DNA of 64,000 bases from CAZBBB01 sp964490005 (GCA_964490005.1 CAZBBB010000001.1:38769-102768); one strand, 5' to 3'. Shown: positions 24,753 through 33,994, counted from the first letter of the stretch. Program-made: numbers and translations. The notes: a model not told the origin generated them from the letters alone.

Positions 24753-26624
24753 TCAGTCGATCTCCATCACCCACATGTTGCTGACGGAGACGACGTCGTT
24801 GGCCCCGTCGACGACCAGGCCCTGCAGCCGCAGCGTCAGGCCCTGGTAGGACGGCTCGTTCGGCATCAGGAAGCTGAGCGAGAAGTCGCCGTCGACGTCG
24901 AGCGGCAGGGGGATCAGGAAGGCCGGCGGCACGGCCTTGACCGTGATCACCGCGCCGCCCTTCACCGTGGCGAGCTGTTCGTCGGTGCCGACGAGCAGCC
25001 AGATCGTGCTTCCGCCCGCGGGGGCGTCGATGTCGAGATCCATCACGGTGCCGATCGGCACCGGGTTGGGCGAGGTCGTGACGTCGGTCGTCCACAGCGG
25101 GTCGAGGATCAGGTCGGCGTCGAGGCCGCCGCTGACGGGCACCTCGACGATCAGATGGTCGACCTCGGGGTCGCTCGTCGCGCCGGTGACGAGCTGGCCG
25201 CTGTTGGCGTCGAGCAGATAGGCCGGCGGGACGTCGAAGCCGCCCAGCACCAGATTGAACGCGGCGCTCAGCGGGGCCGGTGCCGCCGCGACCGCGACCG
25301 GGTCGCCGCCCGCGATGCCGATCGCCGCGCCGTCGATCTCGACCGAGCGCGCGTTGTGCACGTCGAACACGTCGACCTCGCGCCCGGCGGCCTCGGCGAA
25401 GCCCTCCACGTAGGTGAAGGCGTTCGTCGTGGTCTGCACCACGGAGGCCCACGAGACGTCGGCCGAGAGGTCGAGCTGCGCCTCGAAGGTCGCGGGCGTG
25501 CGCACGACGCTCAGGCCGTCGAAGAAGTCGAAGGCGTCGGCCTCGTCGAGCACGGCCCAGCTGTGCGGCGCCGGGAGCAGCGTGATCGGGTCGACCGTGC
25601 CGCTCACGGTGTGCCAGTCGAGCGTGCCGCCGAGCGCCGCGAGCGCGTCGCGCAGGATCGGATTGAGCGTCGACGACTCGACGACCGGGTCGCCCGTGTC
25701 CCAGACCATGTAGGTCGGCACGCTGCCCAGATTGGTGGCCATCGACAGCGCCGTCGAGAGCGCGCCGGGCAGCGGGGGATAGCTGCCGATCGCGTGGTGC
25801 AGCGCGCTGGCCTGCTGGTAGCGGAAGGGCTGCGCCGACGGCGCGCCGCCGAAGTTGAAGGGGTGCTCCATGAGCGTCTTCACGCCCGAGGTCGTGACGC
25901 TGTAGGTCATCGCCCAGTCGCACGAGGTGCTGACGAGCGCGAGGCCGGCGATCATCAGGCCGTCGGGATCACGGTGCCGCGAAGCGAAGTTGGACACCAC
26001 GCCGCCGCCCATCGAGAAGCCGATCATGTACAGACGGTCGGGATCGACGTTGAAGTTGTTCAGCATCCACTGGATGGCGGCCGCGACGTTCTGCTGGCTG
26101 ACCGGCGTGCCGAACAGCTTGTCGTCGAGGCCCGTCGGCGCCATGTAGACCCAGCCGCGCGCGTTGCACTCCTCGTCGATGGTCGACTGCACGCCGACCG
26201 AGTTGGCCGAGGCGCCGTAGCCGTGATACGCGATGACCATCGGATGCGGCGGCCCGCCCGCGCTGTAGGAGTTGCCGAGCTGGTACTTGAAGGACTCGCC
26301 GATCGTCGTGCCGGTGCCGGTCGGTCCGGCGGGGATCCAGCCGGTGAACATGGTCGGCGGCGCGCCGTCCTGCGACTCCCAGACCTCCTGGTTCACCGGG
26401 AAGCGGTCGGCGAACTCGAGCACGTGGCGCGGGCTGTCGGCGAAGACGGGCGGCAGCGGCGCCATGCCGAGATCGCCCGTGAGCCGCAGGCGCGCGAGCT
26501 GCTCGGCGTGATCGGCCGCGTCGAGGCGCTCCTGGGGCGCGGCGGGCGACGCGGCGAGCTGCGCCGGCGCGGCCATGGCCAGCGCGGCGAGCGTGACGGC
26601 GACGAGAGGGAGTTTCGGCTTCAT
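24753..26624 (-). CDS. Secreted alpha/beta-hydrolase, paralogue of the esterase at 19987
   Basis: 623 aa. A signal peptide (about residues 1-21) is followed by a 100-residue leader. The hydrolase domain has VIAYHGYGASANS, the nucleophile elbow GFSMGGG, a probable acid in VWDTGDPV and a candidate His in APHSWAVLDEAD. All three positions align with the esterase at 19987-21774, as do the DDKLFGTP and SRHRDPDGLMIAGL segments. The C-terminal module ends LRLQGLVVDGANDVVSVSN. The start is the ATG at 26624. A TAGACT box lies 85 bases upstream, so unlike some neighbours this gene may have a leader. Probably extracellular; substrate unknown. Confidence 0.85.
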   Translation of the reverse strand: MKPKLPLVAVTLAALAMAAPAQLAASPAAPQERLDAADHAEQLARLRLTGDLGMAPLPPVFADSPRHVLEFADRFPVNQEVWESQDGAPPTMFTGWIPAGPTGTGTTIGESFKYQLGNSYSAGGPPHPMVIAYHGYGASANSVGVQSTIDEECNARGWVYMAPTGLDDKLFGTPVSQQNVAAAIQWMLNNFNVDPDRLYMIGFSMGGGVVSNFASRHRDPDGLMIAGLALVSTSCDWAMTYSVTTSGVKTLMEHPFNFGGAPSAQPFRYQQASALHHAIGSYPPLPGALSTALSMATNLGSVPTYMVWDTGDPVVESSTLNPILRDALAALGGTLDWHTVSGTVDPITLLPAPHSWAVLDEADAFDFFDGLSVVRTPATFEAQLDLSADVSWASVVQTTTNAFTYVEGFAEAAGREVDVFDVHNARSVEIDGAAIGIAGGDPVAVAAAPAPLSAAFNLVLGGFDVPPAYLLDANSGQLVTGATSDPEVDHLIVEVPVSGGLDADLILDPLWTTDVTTSPNPVPIGTVMDLDIDAPAGGSTIWLLVGTDEQLATVKGGAVITVKAVPPAFLIPLPLDVDGDFSLSFLMPNEPSYQGLTLRLQGLVVDGANDVVSVSNMWVMEID

Positions 26625-26709
26625 GCAACGGCCGGCGGGAGAGTCCGTGCATCGGCGGGTCGCAGCGGTACGGCGCGTCGGGGAGCGCTGCGGCTCGACG
26701 GCGGGTGCC

Positions 26710-26715
26710 AGTCTA
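26710..26715 (-). promoter_or_regulatory. -10-like box for the esterase at 24753
   Basis: TAGACT, 85 bases before the ATG at 26624. The same hexamer occurs 86 bases before the start at 55510, although the leaders are otherwise unlike. Confidence 0.3.
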
Positions 26716-26762
26716 GCCGCGCTCCGCCATTTCGGCAAAGCGCCCCGGCGGGCCTCGGAACG

Positions 26763-26768
26763 TACAGT
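26763..26768 (+). promoter_or_regulatory. -10-like box 9 bases before the threonine aldolase start
   Basis: TACAGT, within CGTACAGTAG, ends 9 bases before the ATG at 26778. It suggests a leaderless transcript. Confidence 0.4.
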
Positions 26769-26777
26769 AGCCCGCCC

Positions 26778-27794
26778 ATGTTCGACCTCCGCAGCGACAC
26801 CGTGACCCGCCCGACGCCCGCCATGCGCCAGGCCATGGCCGAGGCGCGCGTGGGAGACGACGTCTTCGGCGACGATCCCACGGTGAACGCGCTGCAGGAT
26901 CGCGCCGCCGCGCTGTTCGGGAAGGAGGCGGCGCTGTTCGTGCCCTCCGGGACGATGGGCAACCAGGTGTGCCTGGGCGCGCTGACGCGGCCGGGCGACG
27001 AGATCATCGCCGAAGCCGAGGCGCACATCCTGATCAACGAGGTGGGGTCGGCGGCGCGGTTGTGGGGCTGCCAGATCGTGCCGCTGGCCGGCAGGCGGGG
27101 CGTGCTCGACCCCGCGGCGGTGGAGGCCGCCATCCGCGTCGAGGACATCCACCACCCCGTCAGCCGGGTGCTGTCGCTGGAGAACACGCACAACTATTCG
27201 GGCGGCTCGGTGCTGCCGCTCGCCTCGATCGACGCCTTGTCGTTGCTGGCGCGACAGCGGGGCCTGGCGCTGCACATGGACGGCGCGCGCCTGTTCAACG
27301 CCCAGGTCGCCAGCGGCATCCCGGTCGCGCGCATCACGCGCGACGTCGATCTCGTCTCGGTCTGCCTCTCGAAGGGGCTCGGCGCGCCCGTGGGTTCGCT
27401 CGTTCTGGGGAGCCGTCCGCTCGTCGATCGCTGTCGTCGGCTGCGCAAGGCGCTCGGCGGCGGCATGCGCCAGGCCGGCGTGCTCGCCGCCGCGGCCCTG
27501 ATCGCGCTCGAGACGGGGCCGGCCGCGCTGGCCGCCGACCACGCGCGGGCCCGGGCCTTGGCCCTCGAACTGTCGCGGCTGCCGGGCGTCGAGATCGACC
27601 CCGCGCAGGTCGAGACCAACCTCGTCTTCGTCACGACGCGGCGCGACGCCAACGCGCTGGCGGACGAGCTGGCGCGGCGCGGCGTGCGGGCGATCGCGCT
27701 CTCGACCACGCGCCTGCGTTTCGTGTTCCACCGCGACGTCGGTGACGACGCGCTGACTGCGGCCGTCGAGGCCTGCCGCGCCGTGCTGCGCTGA
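26778..27794 (+). CDS. ltaE: Low-specificity L-threonine aldolase
   Basis: 338 aa PLP enzyme of the aromatic-aminotransferase-like fold. It cleaves L-threonine or L-allo-threonine to glycine and acetaldehyde. The N-terminus FDLRSDTVTRPTPAMRQAM and GDDVFGDDPTVNALQ are hallmarks. MDGAR (residues 167-171) holds the PLP-binding Asp, and the PLP Lys is K199 in CLSKGLGAPVGS. AEAEAHIL includes the family's His. Length is normal. The ATG at 26778 is unambiguous. Its stop abuts the stop of the convergent ABC permease gene (27792-27797 reads TGATCA), leaving no room for a separate terminator. Confidence 0.94.
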   Translation: MFDLRSDTVTRPTPAMRQAMAEARVGDDVFGDDPTVNALQDRAAALFGKEAALFVPSGTMGNQVCLGALTRPGDEIIAEAEAHILINEVGSAARLWGCQIVPLAGRRGVLDPAAVEAAIRVEDIHHPVSRVLSLENTHNYSGGSVLPLASIDALSLLARQRGLALHMDGARLFNAQVASGIPVARITRDVDLVSVCLSKGLGAPVGSLVLGSRPLVDRCRRLRKALGGGMRQAGVLAAAALIALETGPAALAADHARARALALELSRLPGVEIDPAQVETNLVFVTTRRDANALADELARRGVRAIALSTTRLRFVFHRDVGDDALTAAVEACRAVLR

Positions 27795-29390
27795 TCAGCT
27801 CGGCGTGCGCGAGGGGTCGATGCGGAGCAGGATGCGTCCGACGAGCCAGACGCAGCCGGCAGTCATGGCGTAGAGCGTCGTCACGCCGACGAGCGCGACG
27901 GCGCCGAGCGAGCGCGTCGCGAACCACGCCGCCGCGCCGAGCGCCGCGGGCGGCGCGAGCGCGACGAGCAGCACGAGCAGCTTGAGGCCCATGAGCAGGT
28001 ACAGGCGCGCGATCGCGCCGAATCCGACCGCGGCCTGGCCCGCTCTCGCGACGCGCACGGGGAAGATCAGGAAGGTGCCGTTCTCGACCGCCAGCTGCAG
28101 CAGGGTGAAGGCCGGCACCGCGGCGAGCGCGCCGATCCAGAGCGCGAGGCGCTCGGGGGCGACGACGAACAGCACCCAGCCCGCGGCCACCCACTGCAGC
28201 AGCGTGAGGACGATCGTGGCGCCCAGCAGTTGCCCGAGCGCCAGGCGGCCCGCGGGGCAGGGCAGCGAGCGCAGCCAGGGGAGCGCTCCCCAATCGCTGC
28301 GGAAATCGCTCGTCACGTAGATCGGGCCGGCGAAGGAGAGCATCGCCAGGATCGATGCGGCGGCGACCTCCGGCACCACGCGCTCGGCGTTGACGGCCAT
28401 CGTGCCGGCCATGACGCCCGTCATCAGGAACAGCATCACGAAGGACTTGCGCGTGCGCGTGAGCGCGAGCAGCTGCCGCCAGGCGTGGGGCCCGGCGCCG
28501 TGCAGGTACGGCAGGCGCGGCAGCGAGCGGTGCCGCTCGCGGGGCGCGCCGTCGGCGAGCGGCGTGTTCGAACCCATGCGCTCGAGCATCTGCTGCACCT
28601 TGCGGCTGGTCGCGTGCGCCGCCTCGCGCAGGTCGCCGCGGAAGCGCAGGATCGAGGCCAGCAGCAGCGCGTCGAAGGCCAGCACGCCGCCGAGCGCGGC
28701 GAGCAGCGGCCCCGGAGCGCGGGCCGCGCCGACGAGCGCGAAGGGCCGGCCAGGCAGGGCGTAGCCGTCCACGGCGGCGCGCCAGTCGCCGCCCGAGGAC
28801 AGCGCGGCCGACCCCGCCAGCCCGCCGAGCAGCGCGACGAGCGCGACGCCCGTGACCAGGCCCAGACGCCGGCGACGCTCGGTCGTCAGACCCATGCAGC
28901 GCAGATCGACGGCCGTCGCGAGCAGCACGAGCGTGCCGAAGAGCAGGGCGTACATCAGCGCGCCGCGCGTCAGCGACATGCCGCCGCCGCGCAGGAACAG
29001 CGCCAGGAAGCAGGCCCCGCCGAGCGAGCGCAGCAGTTGCGTGCGCACGTGCGAGAAGATCAGCGCGCGCGTGCCGATCGGTGCGGGGAACAGGAAGTGC
29101 ACCTCCTCGGGCGTGAAGTGGATCGAGCCGCTGCGCGCCGCCGACCAGAGCGAGACCGCGATGAAGGTCGTGAGTCCGGCTCCGAGGAAGCGCGCGCTCT
29201 CGTCGGGTGCGGCCGGCGCGGAGAACTGCCGCCAGACCACGAGCGCGAGGAAGCCGAGCGCGGCGAGCATGAGCGCCGCGCGCGCGGGCCGGCGCAGGTC
29301 GGCGCGCAGCCTGCGCCAGCGCGCCCGCCGCTTGAAGCGCGCCAGGCGGACCAGCGCCGGCCACCCGGCCCAGGGCTCGTCGCCGCTCAC
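27795..29390 (-). CDS. ABC exporter permease
   Basis: 531 aa polytopic membrane protein with roughly ten to twelve hydrophobic segments. The segment FTPEEVHFLFPAPIGTRALI is characteristic of the uncharacterised putative ABC exporter permeases (Pfam ABC_export-like; assignment from memory). The GTG at 29390 overlaps the stop of the ATPase gene (GTGA), so they form one transporter. The substrate is unknown. The C-terminus is convergent with ltaE. Confidence 0.82.
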   Translation of the reverse strand: MSGDEPWAGWPALVRLARFKRRARWRRLRADLRRPARAALMLAALGFLALVVWRQFSAPAAPDESARFLGAGLTTFIAVSLWSAARSGSIHFTPEEVHFLFPAPIGTRALIFSHVRTQLLRSLGGACFLALFLRGGGMSLTRGALMYALLFGTLVLLATAVDLRCMGLTTERRRRLGLVTGVALVALLGGLAGSAALSSGGDWRAAVDGYALPGRPFALVGAARAPGPLLAALGGVLAFDALLLASILRFRGDLREAAHATSRKVQQMLERMGSNTPLADGAPRERHRSLPRLPYLHGAGPHAWRQLLALTRTRKSFVMLFLMTGVMAGTMAVNAERVVPEVAAASILAMLSFAGPIYVTSDFRSDWGALPWLRSLPCPAGRLALGQLLGATIVLTLLQWVAAGWVLFVVAPERLALWIGALAAVPAFTLLQLAVENGTFLIFPVRVARAGQAAVGFGAIARLYLLMGLKLLVLLVALAPPAALGAAAWFATRSLGAVALVGVTTLYAMTAGCVWLVGRILLRIDPSRTPS

Positions 29391-30124
29391 GGCGCCGCGC
29401 CGTCGGTCTCGGACGTCACGCGCAGGAACACGTCCTCGAGGACGCGATCGCCGCCGGCCTCCGAGCGCATCTCGGCGAGCGTGCCGGCGAGCCGCACGCG
29501 GCCGCGGTGCAGGATCACGAAGCGCGCGCAGATGCGTTCGACGATCTCGAGTTCGTGGCTCGAGACGAGCACGGCCGAGCCCGCGCGCGCCCGCGCCGCG
29601 ATGGCCTCGCACATGCGTCGGCGCCCGACCGGGTCGAGGCCCGTAAGCGGCTCGTCGAGCAGCAGCGCGGCCGGCTCGTGCACGAACGCGCAGCAGATGG
29701 CGAGTTTCTGGCGCATGCCGCGCGACAGGCTGGCGGCCGTCGCGTGCCGCTTGTCGAGCAGTTCGAACTCGCCCAGCAGCGCGTCGATGCGCGCGGGCTG
29801 TTCCGCCCGCGTCAGGCCGTAGACTTCGCAGGTGAACAGCAGGTGCTCCTCGACCGTGAGCTGGTCGAAGAGCATCGGCGTGTCCGGCACGAAGGCCAGC
29901 CGGCGCCGCGGCTCGACCGCCTCGGGGCTCAGTTCCAGCCCGCCGATCGCGATCGTGCCCCGCGTGGGCGGCAGGATGCCCGCGAGCATGCGCAGCAGCG
30001 AGGTCTTGCCCGCGCCGTTCGCGCCGACCAGGCCGACGATCTCGCCGGGCTGCACGCGCAGGTCGACCCCGTCGACGGCGAGCACCGTGTCGTAGGCCTT
30101 GGAGACGGTGCGCGCTTCGATCAC
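29387..30124 (-). CDS. ABC transporter ATP-binding protein
   Basis: 245 aa ATPase subunit. Walker A GANGAGKT is at residues 34-41, the signature SLSRGMRQKL precedes Walker B ALLLDEPLTGLDP, and the switch His is in VLVSSHELEIVE. One unusual point is the Q-loop region, which reads AFVPDTPMLFD with no Gln at the expected place. Single nucleotide-binding domain, as in two-component exporters. The GTG at 30124 is preceded 8 bases upstream by TACAAT, suggesting a leaderless message. It pairs with the downstream permease. Confidence 0.93.
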   Translation of the reverse strand: MIEARTVSKAYDTVLAVDGVDLRVQPGEIVGLVGANGAGKTSLLRMLAGILPPTRGTIAIGGLELSPEAVEPRRRLAFVPDTPMLFDQLTVEEHLLFTCEVYGLTRAEQPARIDALLGEFELLDKRHATAASLSRGMRQKLAICCAFVHEPAALLLDEPLTGLDPVGRRRMCEAIAARARAGSAVLVSSHELEIVERICARFVILHRGRVRLAGTLAEMRSEAGGDRVLEDVFLRVTSETDGAAP

Positions 30125-30132
30125 GGCGCGCG

Positions 30133-30138
30133 ATTGTA
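30133..30138 (-). promoter_or_regulatory. -10-like box for the ABC exporter genes
   Basis: TACAAT on the minus strand, 8 bases before the GTG at 30124. TTCGTC at 30157-30162 is a possible -35. It is back to back with the M16 promoter. Confidence 0.42.
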
Positions 30139-30171
30139 CGGGCCCGCATCGACCGGGACGAAGCGCGTCGC

Positions 30172-30177
30172 TAGAGT
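30172..30177 (+). promoter_or_regulatory. -10-like box for the M16 peptidase gene at 30209
   Basis: TAGAGT with TCGACC at 30149-30154 as a -35, spacer 17 bases. It lies 31 bases before the ATG. Confidence 0.42.
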
Positions 30178-30208
30178 GAGCCGTTCCCGTCGCCCTCCGG
30201 AATCGCCC

Positions 30209-33031
30209 ATGCTGCGCGTCCCCGCCCTCGCCCTGGCCCTGTCGCTCGCCTGCGCTCCGCTCCTCGCGCAGCAGGCCGCCGTCGCGCCCCGGCCCTGGGA
30301 GCACGAGAGCTCCGACATCCCGCTCGCGCCGCGCGTGCGCATCGGCGCCCTCGACAACGGCCTGCGCTGGGCCTGGATGGACAACACCGAGCCGCGCCAG
30401 CGCAGCTTCCTGCGGCTGCACGTCGACATCGGCAGCCTGGCGGAGACCGACGACGAACAGGGCCTGGCGCACTTCCTCGAGCACATGGCCTTCAACGGCA
30501 GCGCGAACTTCCCGCCGGGCTCGCTGGTCGAGTGGTTCCAGCGGCACGGCATGGCCTTCGGCGCCGACACCAACGCGATGACCTCGTTCAGCGAGACGAT
30601 CTACCAGCTCGACCTGCCGACCTCCGACGAGGCCACGCTGCGCGAGGGCCTGCAGGTGCTGCGCGACATGGCCGACGGCCTGCTGCTGCTCGAGGAGGAG
30701 GTCGCGCGCGAAGTCGGCGTGATCGACGGCGAGGAACGCGAGCGCGACTCGGCGCGGCTGCGCGCCGCGCTGGCCGACCTTCGCCACGCCTTCGCCGGCT
30801 CGCGCGTCGTCGAGCGCATCCCGATCGGCAAGGCCGAGGTGCGCGCGCGCTTCGACGCACAGGGCGTGCGCGCCTTCTACGAGCGCTGGTACCGCCCCGA
30901 CCTGATGACCCTGGTGCTCGTCGGCGACCTGGCGGGCCTCGACCCGGCGCCGCTGTTTGCGGAGTATTTCGCCGGGCTGCGGCCGCCGCCGGAGGGAGCG
31001 CCGCGCGAGCCCGCGCCCGGGCGCATCGAGCCCGCCGAGTCGGTGTTCTCGTACGCGTCGGACGAGCTGCCCGTCGTGACGATCTCGGCCGGCCGCCTGC
31101 GCCCGTGGGTCGACGAGCCGCACGACCGGGCCACCACGCTGCGCGACCTGCCGCTGGCCTTCGCGCGCCGCATGCTCAACCTGCGCTTCTCCGAACTGGC
31201 CAAGGCCGAGGGCGCGCCCTTCCTCGCGGCCTCGGTCTCGTCGGCGGGCGGGTTCCGCGTGCTCGACGGCGAGCAGCTCACGGTGGTCGCCAAGCCCGAG
31301 TCGTGGCGCGCGGCCCTGGCCCTCGGCGAGCAGGAGCTGCGTCGCGCGCTGCAGCACGGCTTCGACGAGGGCGAACTCGACGAGGTGCGGCGCGACGTGC
31401 TGCGCGAGCTCGACGAGGCCGTCGAGCGCGAAGCCACGCGTTCGAGCGCCTCTTGGACGGCCGAACTGCTGCAGGCCGTCGAGGACCGCCACGTCCCGAC
31501 GAGCGCGGCCGCGGAGCGCGAACTCATGGCGCCGGCGGTGGCGGGCCTCGACGTCGACGCCTGCCGCGCGGCCTTCGCCGACGCGTGGGGCCGGGGCGCG
31601 CTGCGGCTCTCGGCCGTGGGCGGGCCGGCGCTCGAACTCGACGCGCTGAAGGCCGCCTGGGACGAGAGCGCGGTGACGGAGGTCGGGCCGCGCGAGGCGC
31701 GCGCGCGGGCGGCTTTCGCCTACGACTCGGGCGCGCGCGAGCCGGTCGAGCCCGTCGAGCGCGCGCACGTGCAGGCGCTCGACGTCGTGCAGGCGCGCTT
31801 CGCCAACGGCGTGGCGGTCAACGTCAAGCGCACCGACTTCAAGCAGAGGCAGGTGCTCGTGGCCGCGCGCGTCGGCCAGGGCCAGCTCAGCCAGGAGCCG
31901 GCCGAGGCACCGCGGGCCTTCCTGGCCGACCAGATCTTCGACCAGTCGGGCCTGGCGGCGCACTCGGTCGACGACCTGCGCCGGCTCACGGCCGGGCGGC
32001 AGGCCACGGTGGCCTTCACCGTCGGCCCCGACGCGTTCGAGCTGCGCGGCGCCACGACGCCCGAAGACCTGCCGTTGCAGCTCGAACTGCTCGCCGCGCA
32101 CCTGGCGCACCCCGGCTGGCGCGAGGAAGGGCTGCGGCAGGCGCGCCAGCAGTTCGGCCCGCTCTACGAGTCGCTCGACCGCCAGCTCACCGGTCCGATC
32201 CAGACGCGCTTCCTGCGCGCGTTGCACGGCGGCGACCCGCGTTTCGGCCTGCCGACGCGGGAACAGCTCGAGGCGCTCGAGATGTCCGACCTGCGGGAGT
32301 GGCTCGGCCCCGAACTCGCGGCGGGACCGATCGAGCTCACCATCGTCGGCGACGTCGACCCCGATGCGGCGCTCGCGGCGGCGGGACGCACCTTCGGCGC
32401 CCTGCCCGAGCGACGGGCGGCGCTCGACGTGGCGTCCCGGCTCTCGGTGGCGCTGCAGAGCGGGCTGCACATGGAGGCCGAAGTGCTCACGGAGGTCCCG
32501 GGCGCGCTCGTCGTGATCGTCTACCCGACGACCGACGGACGGCAGGCGCGCATGCGCCGCTCGCTCGTGCTGCTCGGGCAGATCGTCGCCGACCGGCTGC
32601 GCGTGCAGGTGCGCGAGGAGCGCGGCGCCGCCTACAGCCCCGGCGCCGGCAGCCAGTCGAGCCGCGTCTACCCGGGGCTCGGCAGCGTGCAGATCCAGGC
32701 CATGGCCGCGTCGGGACGCGAGGCCGAACTGCTCGAAGCCTGTCTCGCGGTGGGCGACGCGCTGGCCGCCGACGGGATCACCGAGGAGGAACTCGCGCGC
32801 CAGCGTGAGCCGCTGCTGGCGCGCCTGCGCGACGAATTGCGCCGCAACGGCTTCTGGCTCGAACTGCTGTCCGAGAGCCAGAGCAACCCGGCCTTCCTGG
32901 AGGAGGCCACGACGCTGCTCTCGGAGTACGAGTCGATCGGCGTCGACGAACTCTCGGCGCTGGCCAAGCGCCATCTGGCGCGCGAGCAGGCGTCGTGGAT
33001 CGTCGTGCGCAGCAGGGCGCCGGGCACCTGA
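30209..33031 (+). CDS. Exported M16 zinc peptidase
   Basis: 940 aa, the length of a full two-unit M16B (pitrilysin-like) peptidase. The signal peptide runs to about residue 20 (LLAQQ). The inverted zinc motif HFLEH is at residues 88-92, with His, Glu and His all present. The downstream Glu ligand is expected in the EVGVIDGEERERD region. The C-terminal half (from about residue 490) is the inactive M16 half, with GAAYSPGAGSQSS matching the family's late motif. It degrades peptides in the periplasm or outside the cell. It is divergent from the ABC exporter, with the two promoters in an 84-base gap. Confidence 0.9.
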   Translation: MLRVPALALALSLACAPLLAQQAAVAPRPWEHESSDIPLAPRVRIGALDNGLRWAWMDNTEPRQRSFLRLHVDIGSLAETDDEQGLAHFLEHMAFNGSANFPPGSLVEWFQRHGMAFGADTNAMTSFSETIYQLDLPTSDEATLREGLQVLRDMADGLLLLEEEVAREVGVIDGEERERDSARLRAALADLRHAFAGSRVVERIPIGKAEVRARFDAQGVRAFYERWYRPDLMTLVLVGDLAGLDPAPLFAEYFAGLRPPPEGAPREPAPGRIEPAESVFSYASDELPVVTISAGRLRPWVDEPHDRATTLRDLPLAFARRMLNLRFSELAKAEGAPFLAASVSSAGGFRVLDGEQLTVVAKPESWRAALALGEQELRRALQHGFDEGELDEVRRDVLRELDEAVEREATRSSASWTAELLQAVEDRHVPTSAAAERELMAPAVAGLDVDACRAAFADAWGRGALRLSAVGGPALELDALKAAWDESAVTEVGPREARARAAFAYDSGAREPVEPVERAHVQALDVVQARFANGVAVNVKRTDFKQRQVLVAARVGQGQLSQEPAEAPRAFLADQIFDQSGLAAHSVDDLRRLTAGRQATVAFTVGPDAFELRGATTPEDLPLQLELLAAHLAHPGWREEGLRQARQQFGPLYESLDRQLTGPIQTRFLRALHGGDPRFGLPTREQLEALEMSDLREWLGPELAAGPIELTIVGDVDPDAALAAAGRTFGALPERRAALDVASRLSVALQSGLHMEAEVLTEVPGALVVIVYPTTDGRQARMRRSLVLLGQIVADRLRVQVREERGAAYSPGAGSQSSRVYPGLGSVQIQAMAASGREAELLEACLAVGDALAADGITEEELARQREPLLARLRDELRRNGFWLELLSESQSNPAFLEEATTLLSEYESIGVDELSALAKRHLAREQASWIVVRSRAPGT

Positions 33032-33043
33032 GCGGGCGGCGGC

Positions 33044-33070
33044 GCGCGCGGCCCGGCCCCGACCGCGCGC
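33044..33070 (+). terminator. GC hairpin after the M16 gene
   Basis: Perfect 8-bp stem (33044-33051 with 33063-33070) and an 11-base loop, 13 bases after the stop. No T-tract follows. In such GC-rich DNA a short stem can arise by chance. Confidence 0.25.
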
Positions 33071-33116
33071 CCGTCCGAGGCAGACGGGGGCCGGCGCAAC
33101 GCGGAGATCGATCGAC

Positions 33117-33539
33117 ATGGGCGGCGTGAACCCCTACATGGAGCAGGTGCGGGCCGATCTGCCCGAGCGGCCCTACGTGATGACCTTCGTGCTCGGCGCG
33201 CAAGGCGAGCAGCGGCAGGTCGAGGTCGATCCGGCGCGCCTGCCCTACGGGCACGACGGGCTGCCGGGCAGCGTGCTCGACATCGCGATGGGCCACGGCA
33301 TCGAGCTCGACCACGCCTGCGGCGGAGTGGCGGCCTGTTCGACCTGTCACGTCGTCGTGGAGGCCGGCGAGCAGACCTTCAACGCGATGAGCGAGACCGA
33401 AGAGGACATGCTCGACCTCGCGCCCGGCCTCACGCCCAGCAGCCGGCTCGGCTGTCAGGCGATCAGCAACGGCAGGAGCCCGGTGCGCGTGTGCATCCCC
33501 TCGTGGAACCGCAATCTCGTCGCCGAAGGGCCGCACTGA
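33117..33539 (+). CDS. 2Fe-2S ferredoxin, adrenodoxin (Isc Fdx) type
   Basis: 140 aa plant/vertebrate-type ferredoxin fold. The cluster ligands are C68, C74, C77 and C113, i.e. Cx5Cx2C then Cx35, the adrenodoxin spacing. EEDMLDLA between them is the acidic interaction helix of the Isc-type ferredoxins. It passes single electrons in the cytosol, for example during iron-sulphur cluster assembly or to an oxygenase. There is no isc gene nearby, so its partner is unknown. The N-terminal 20 residues before the first strand are extra. Start ATG at 33117. Confidence 0.9.
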   Translation: MGGVNPYMEQVRADLPERPYVMTFVLGAQGEQRQVEVDPARLPYGHDGLPGSVLDIAMGHGIELDHACGGVAACSTCHVVVEAGEQTFNAMSETEEDMLDLAPGLTPSSRLGCQAISNGRSPVRVCIPSWNRNLVAEGPH

Positions 33540-33578
33540 GACTCGGGCGCCGTCGGCGGTCGGGGCGCCGCGCCGACG

Positions 33579-33610
33579 CGCGCCGGGGCGTTCAACTCGT
33601 CCCCGGCGCG
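33579..33610 (+). terminator. GC hairpin after the ferredoxin gene
   Basis: Perfect 10-bp stem (33579-33588 with 33601-33610) and a 12-base loop, between the ferredoxin stop and the next gene. No T-tract. Confidence 0.35.
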
Positions 33611-33631
33611 GGCCGATGACGTTCCGTGAGC

Positions 33632-33994
33632 ATGGAACTCCCGGTGCTCAGCCGCCGACTCCCGCCCGCGCGCACGCTCGCGCTCGGCCTGCCCGGCAGC
33701 ACGCTGGCGATGGTCGTGCTGCTGCTCGCATCGATCGACGGCTTTGCGACGATCCTGGTGCTGCGCCGCGAGGTCGGCATCGAGGTCAACCCGCTCATGC
33801 GCTGGCTCCTCGGGCACGGCGAGCTGCCCTTCCTGCTCATCAAGCTGCTGCTGACCGCCCTCTGCGCGCGCTGGATCGCGCGCCACGCCGCGCACCCCTA
33901 CGGTCGCCTCGCCGCCGTCGTCGCCCTCGCGATCTACCTGCCGATCACGGGCCTGCACATCTTCAACAACTGGGCGCCGCGCCTGTTGTTCTGA
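33632..33994 (+). CDS. Small membrane protein, DUF5658-like
   Basis: 120 aa with three hydrophobic helices (about residues 25-45, 65-85 and 95-112). The pattern SIDGFATILVLRREVGIEVN then PLMRWLLGHG and FLLIKLLL is typical of the uncharacterised DUF5658 group: a D...T pair, then E-x-NP, then a Lys in the next helix. The ATG at 33632 is used; a GTG two codons upstream is possible. The stop lies 5 bases from the 3' end of the opposite-strand tRNA-Leu. Confidence 0.7.
   Translation: MELPVLSRRLPPARTLALGLPGSTLAMVVLLLASIDGFATILVLRREVGIEVNPLMRWLLGHGELPFLLIKLLLTALCARWIARHAAHPYGRLAAVVALAIYLPITGLHIFNNWAPRLLF

Noticed and set aside
22983..27794. Very long open frame on the plus strand across the CRTAC1 and esterase genes, with its end being threonine aldolase
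   Set aside because: Only the last 338 codons look like a protein. The rest is antisense to well-supported genes and has the Arg/His/Gln-rich make-up of GC-driven shadow frames.
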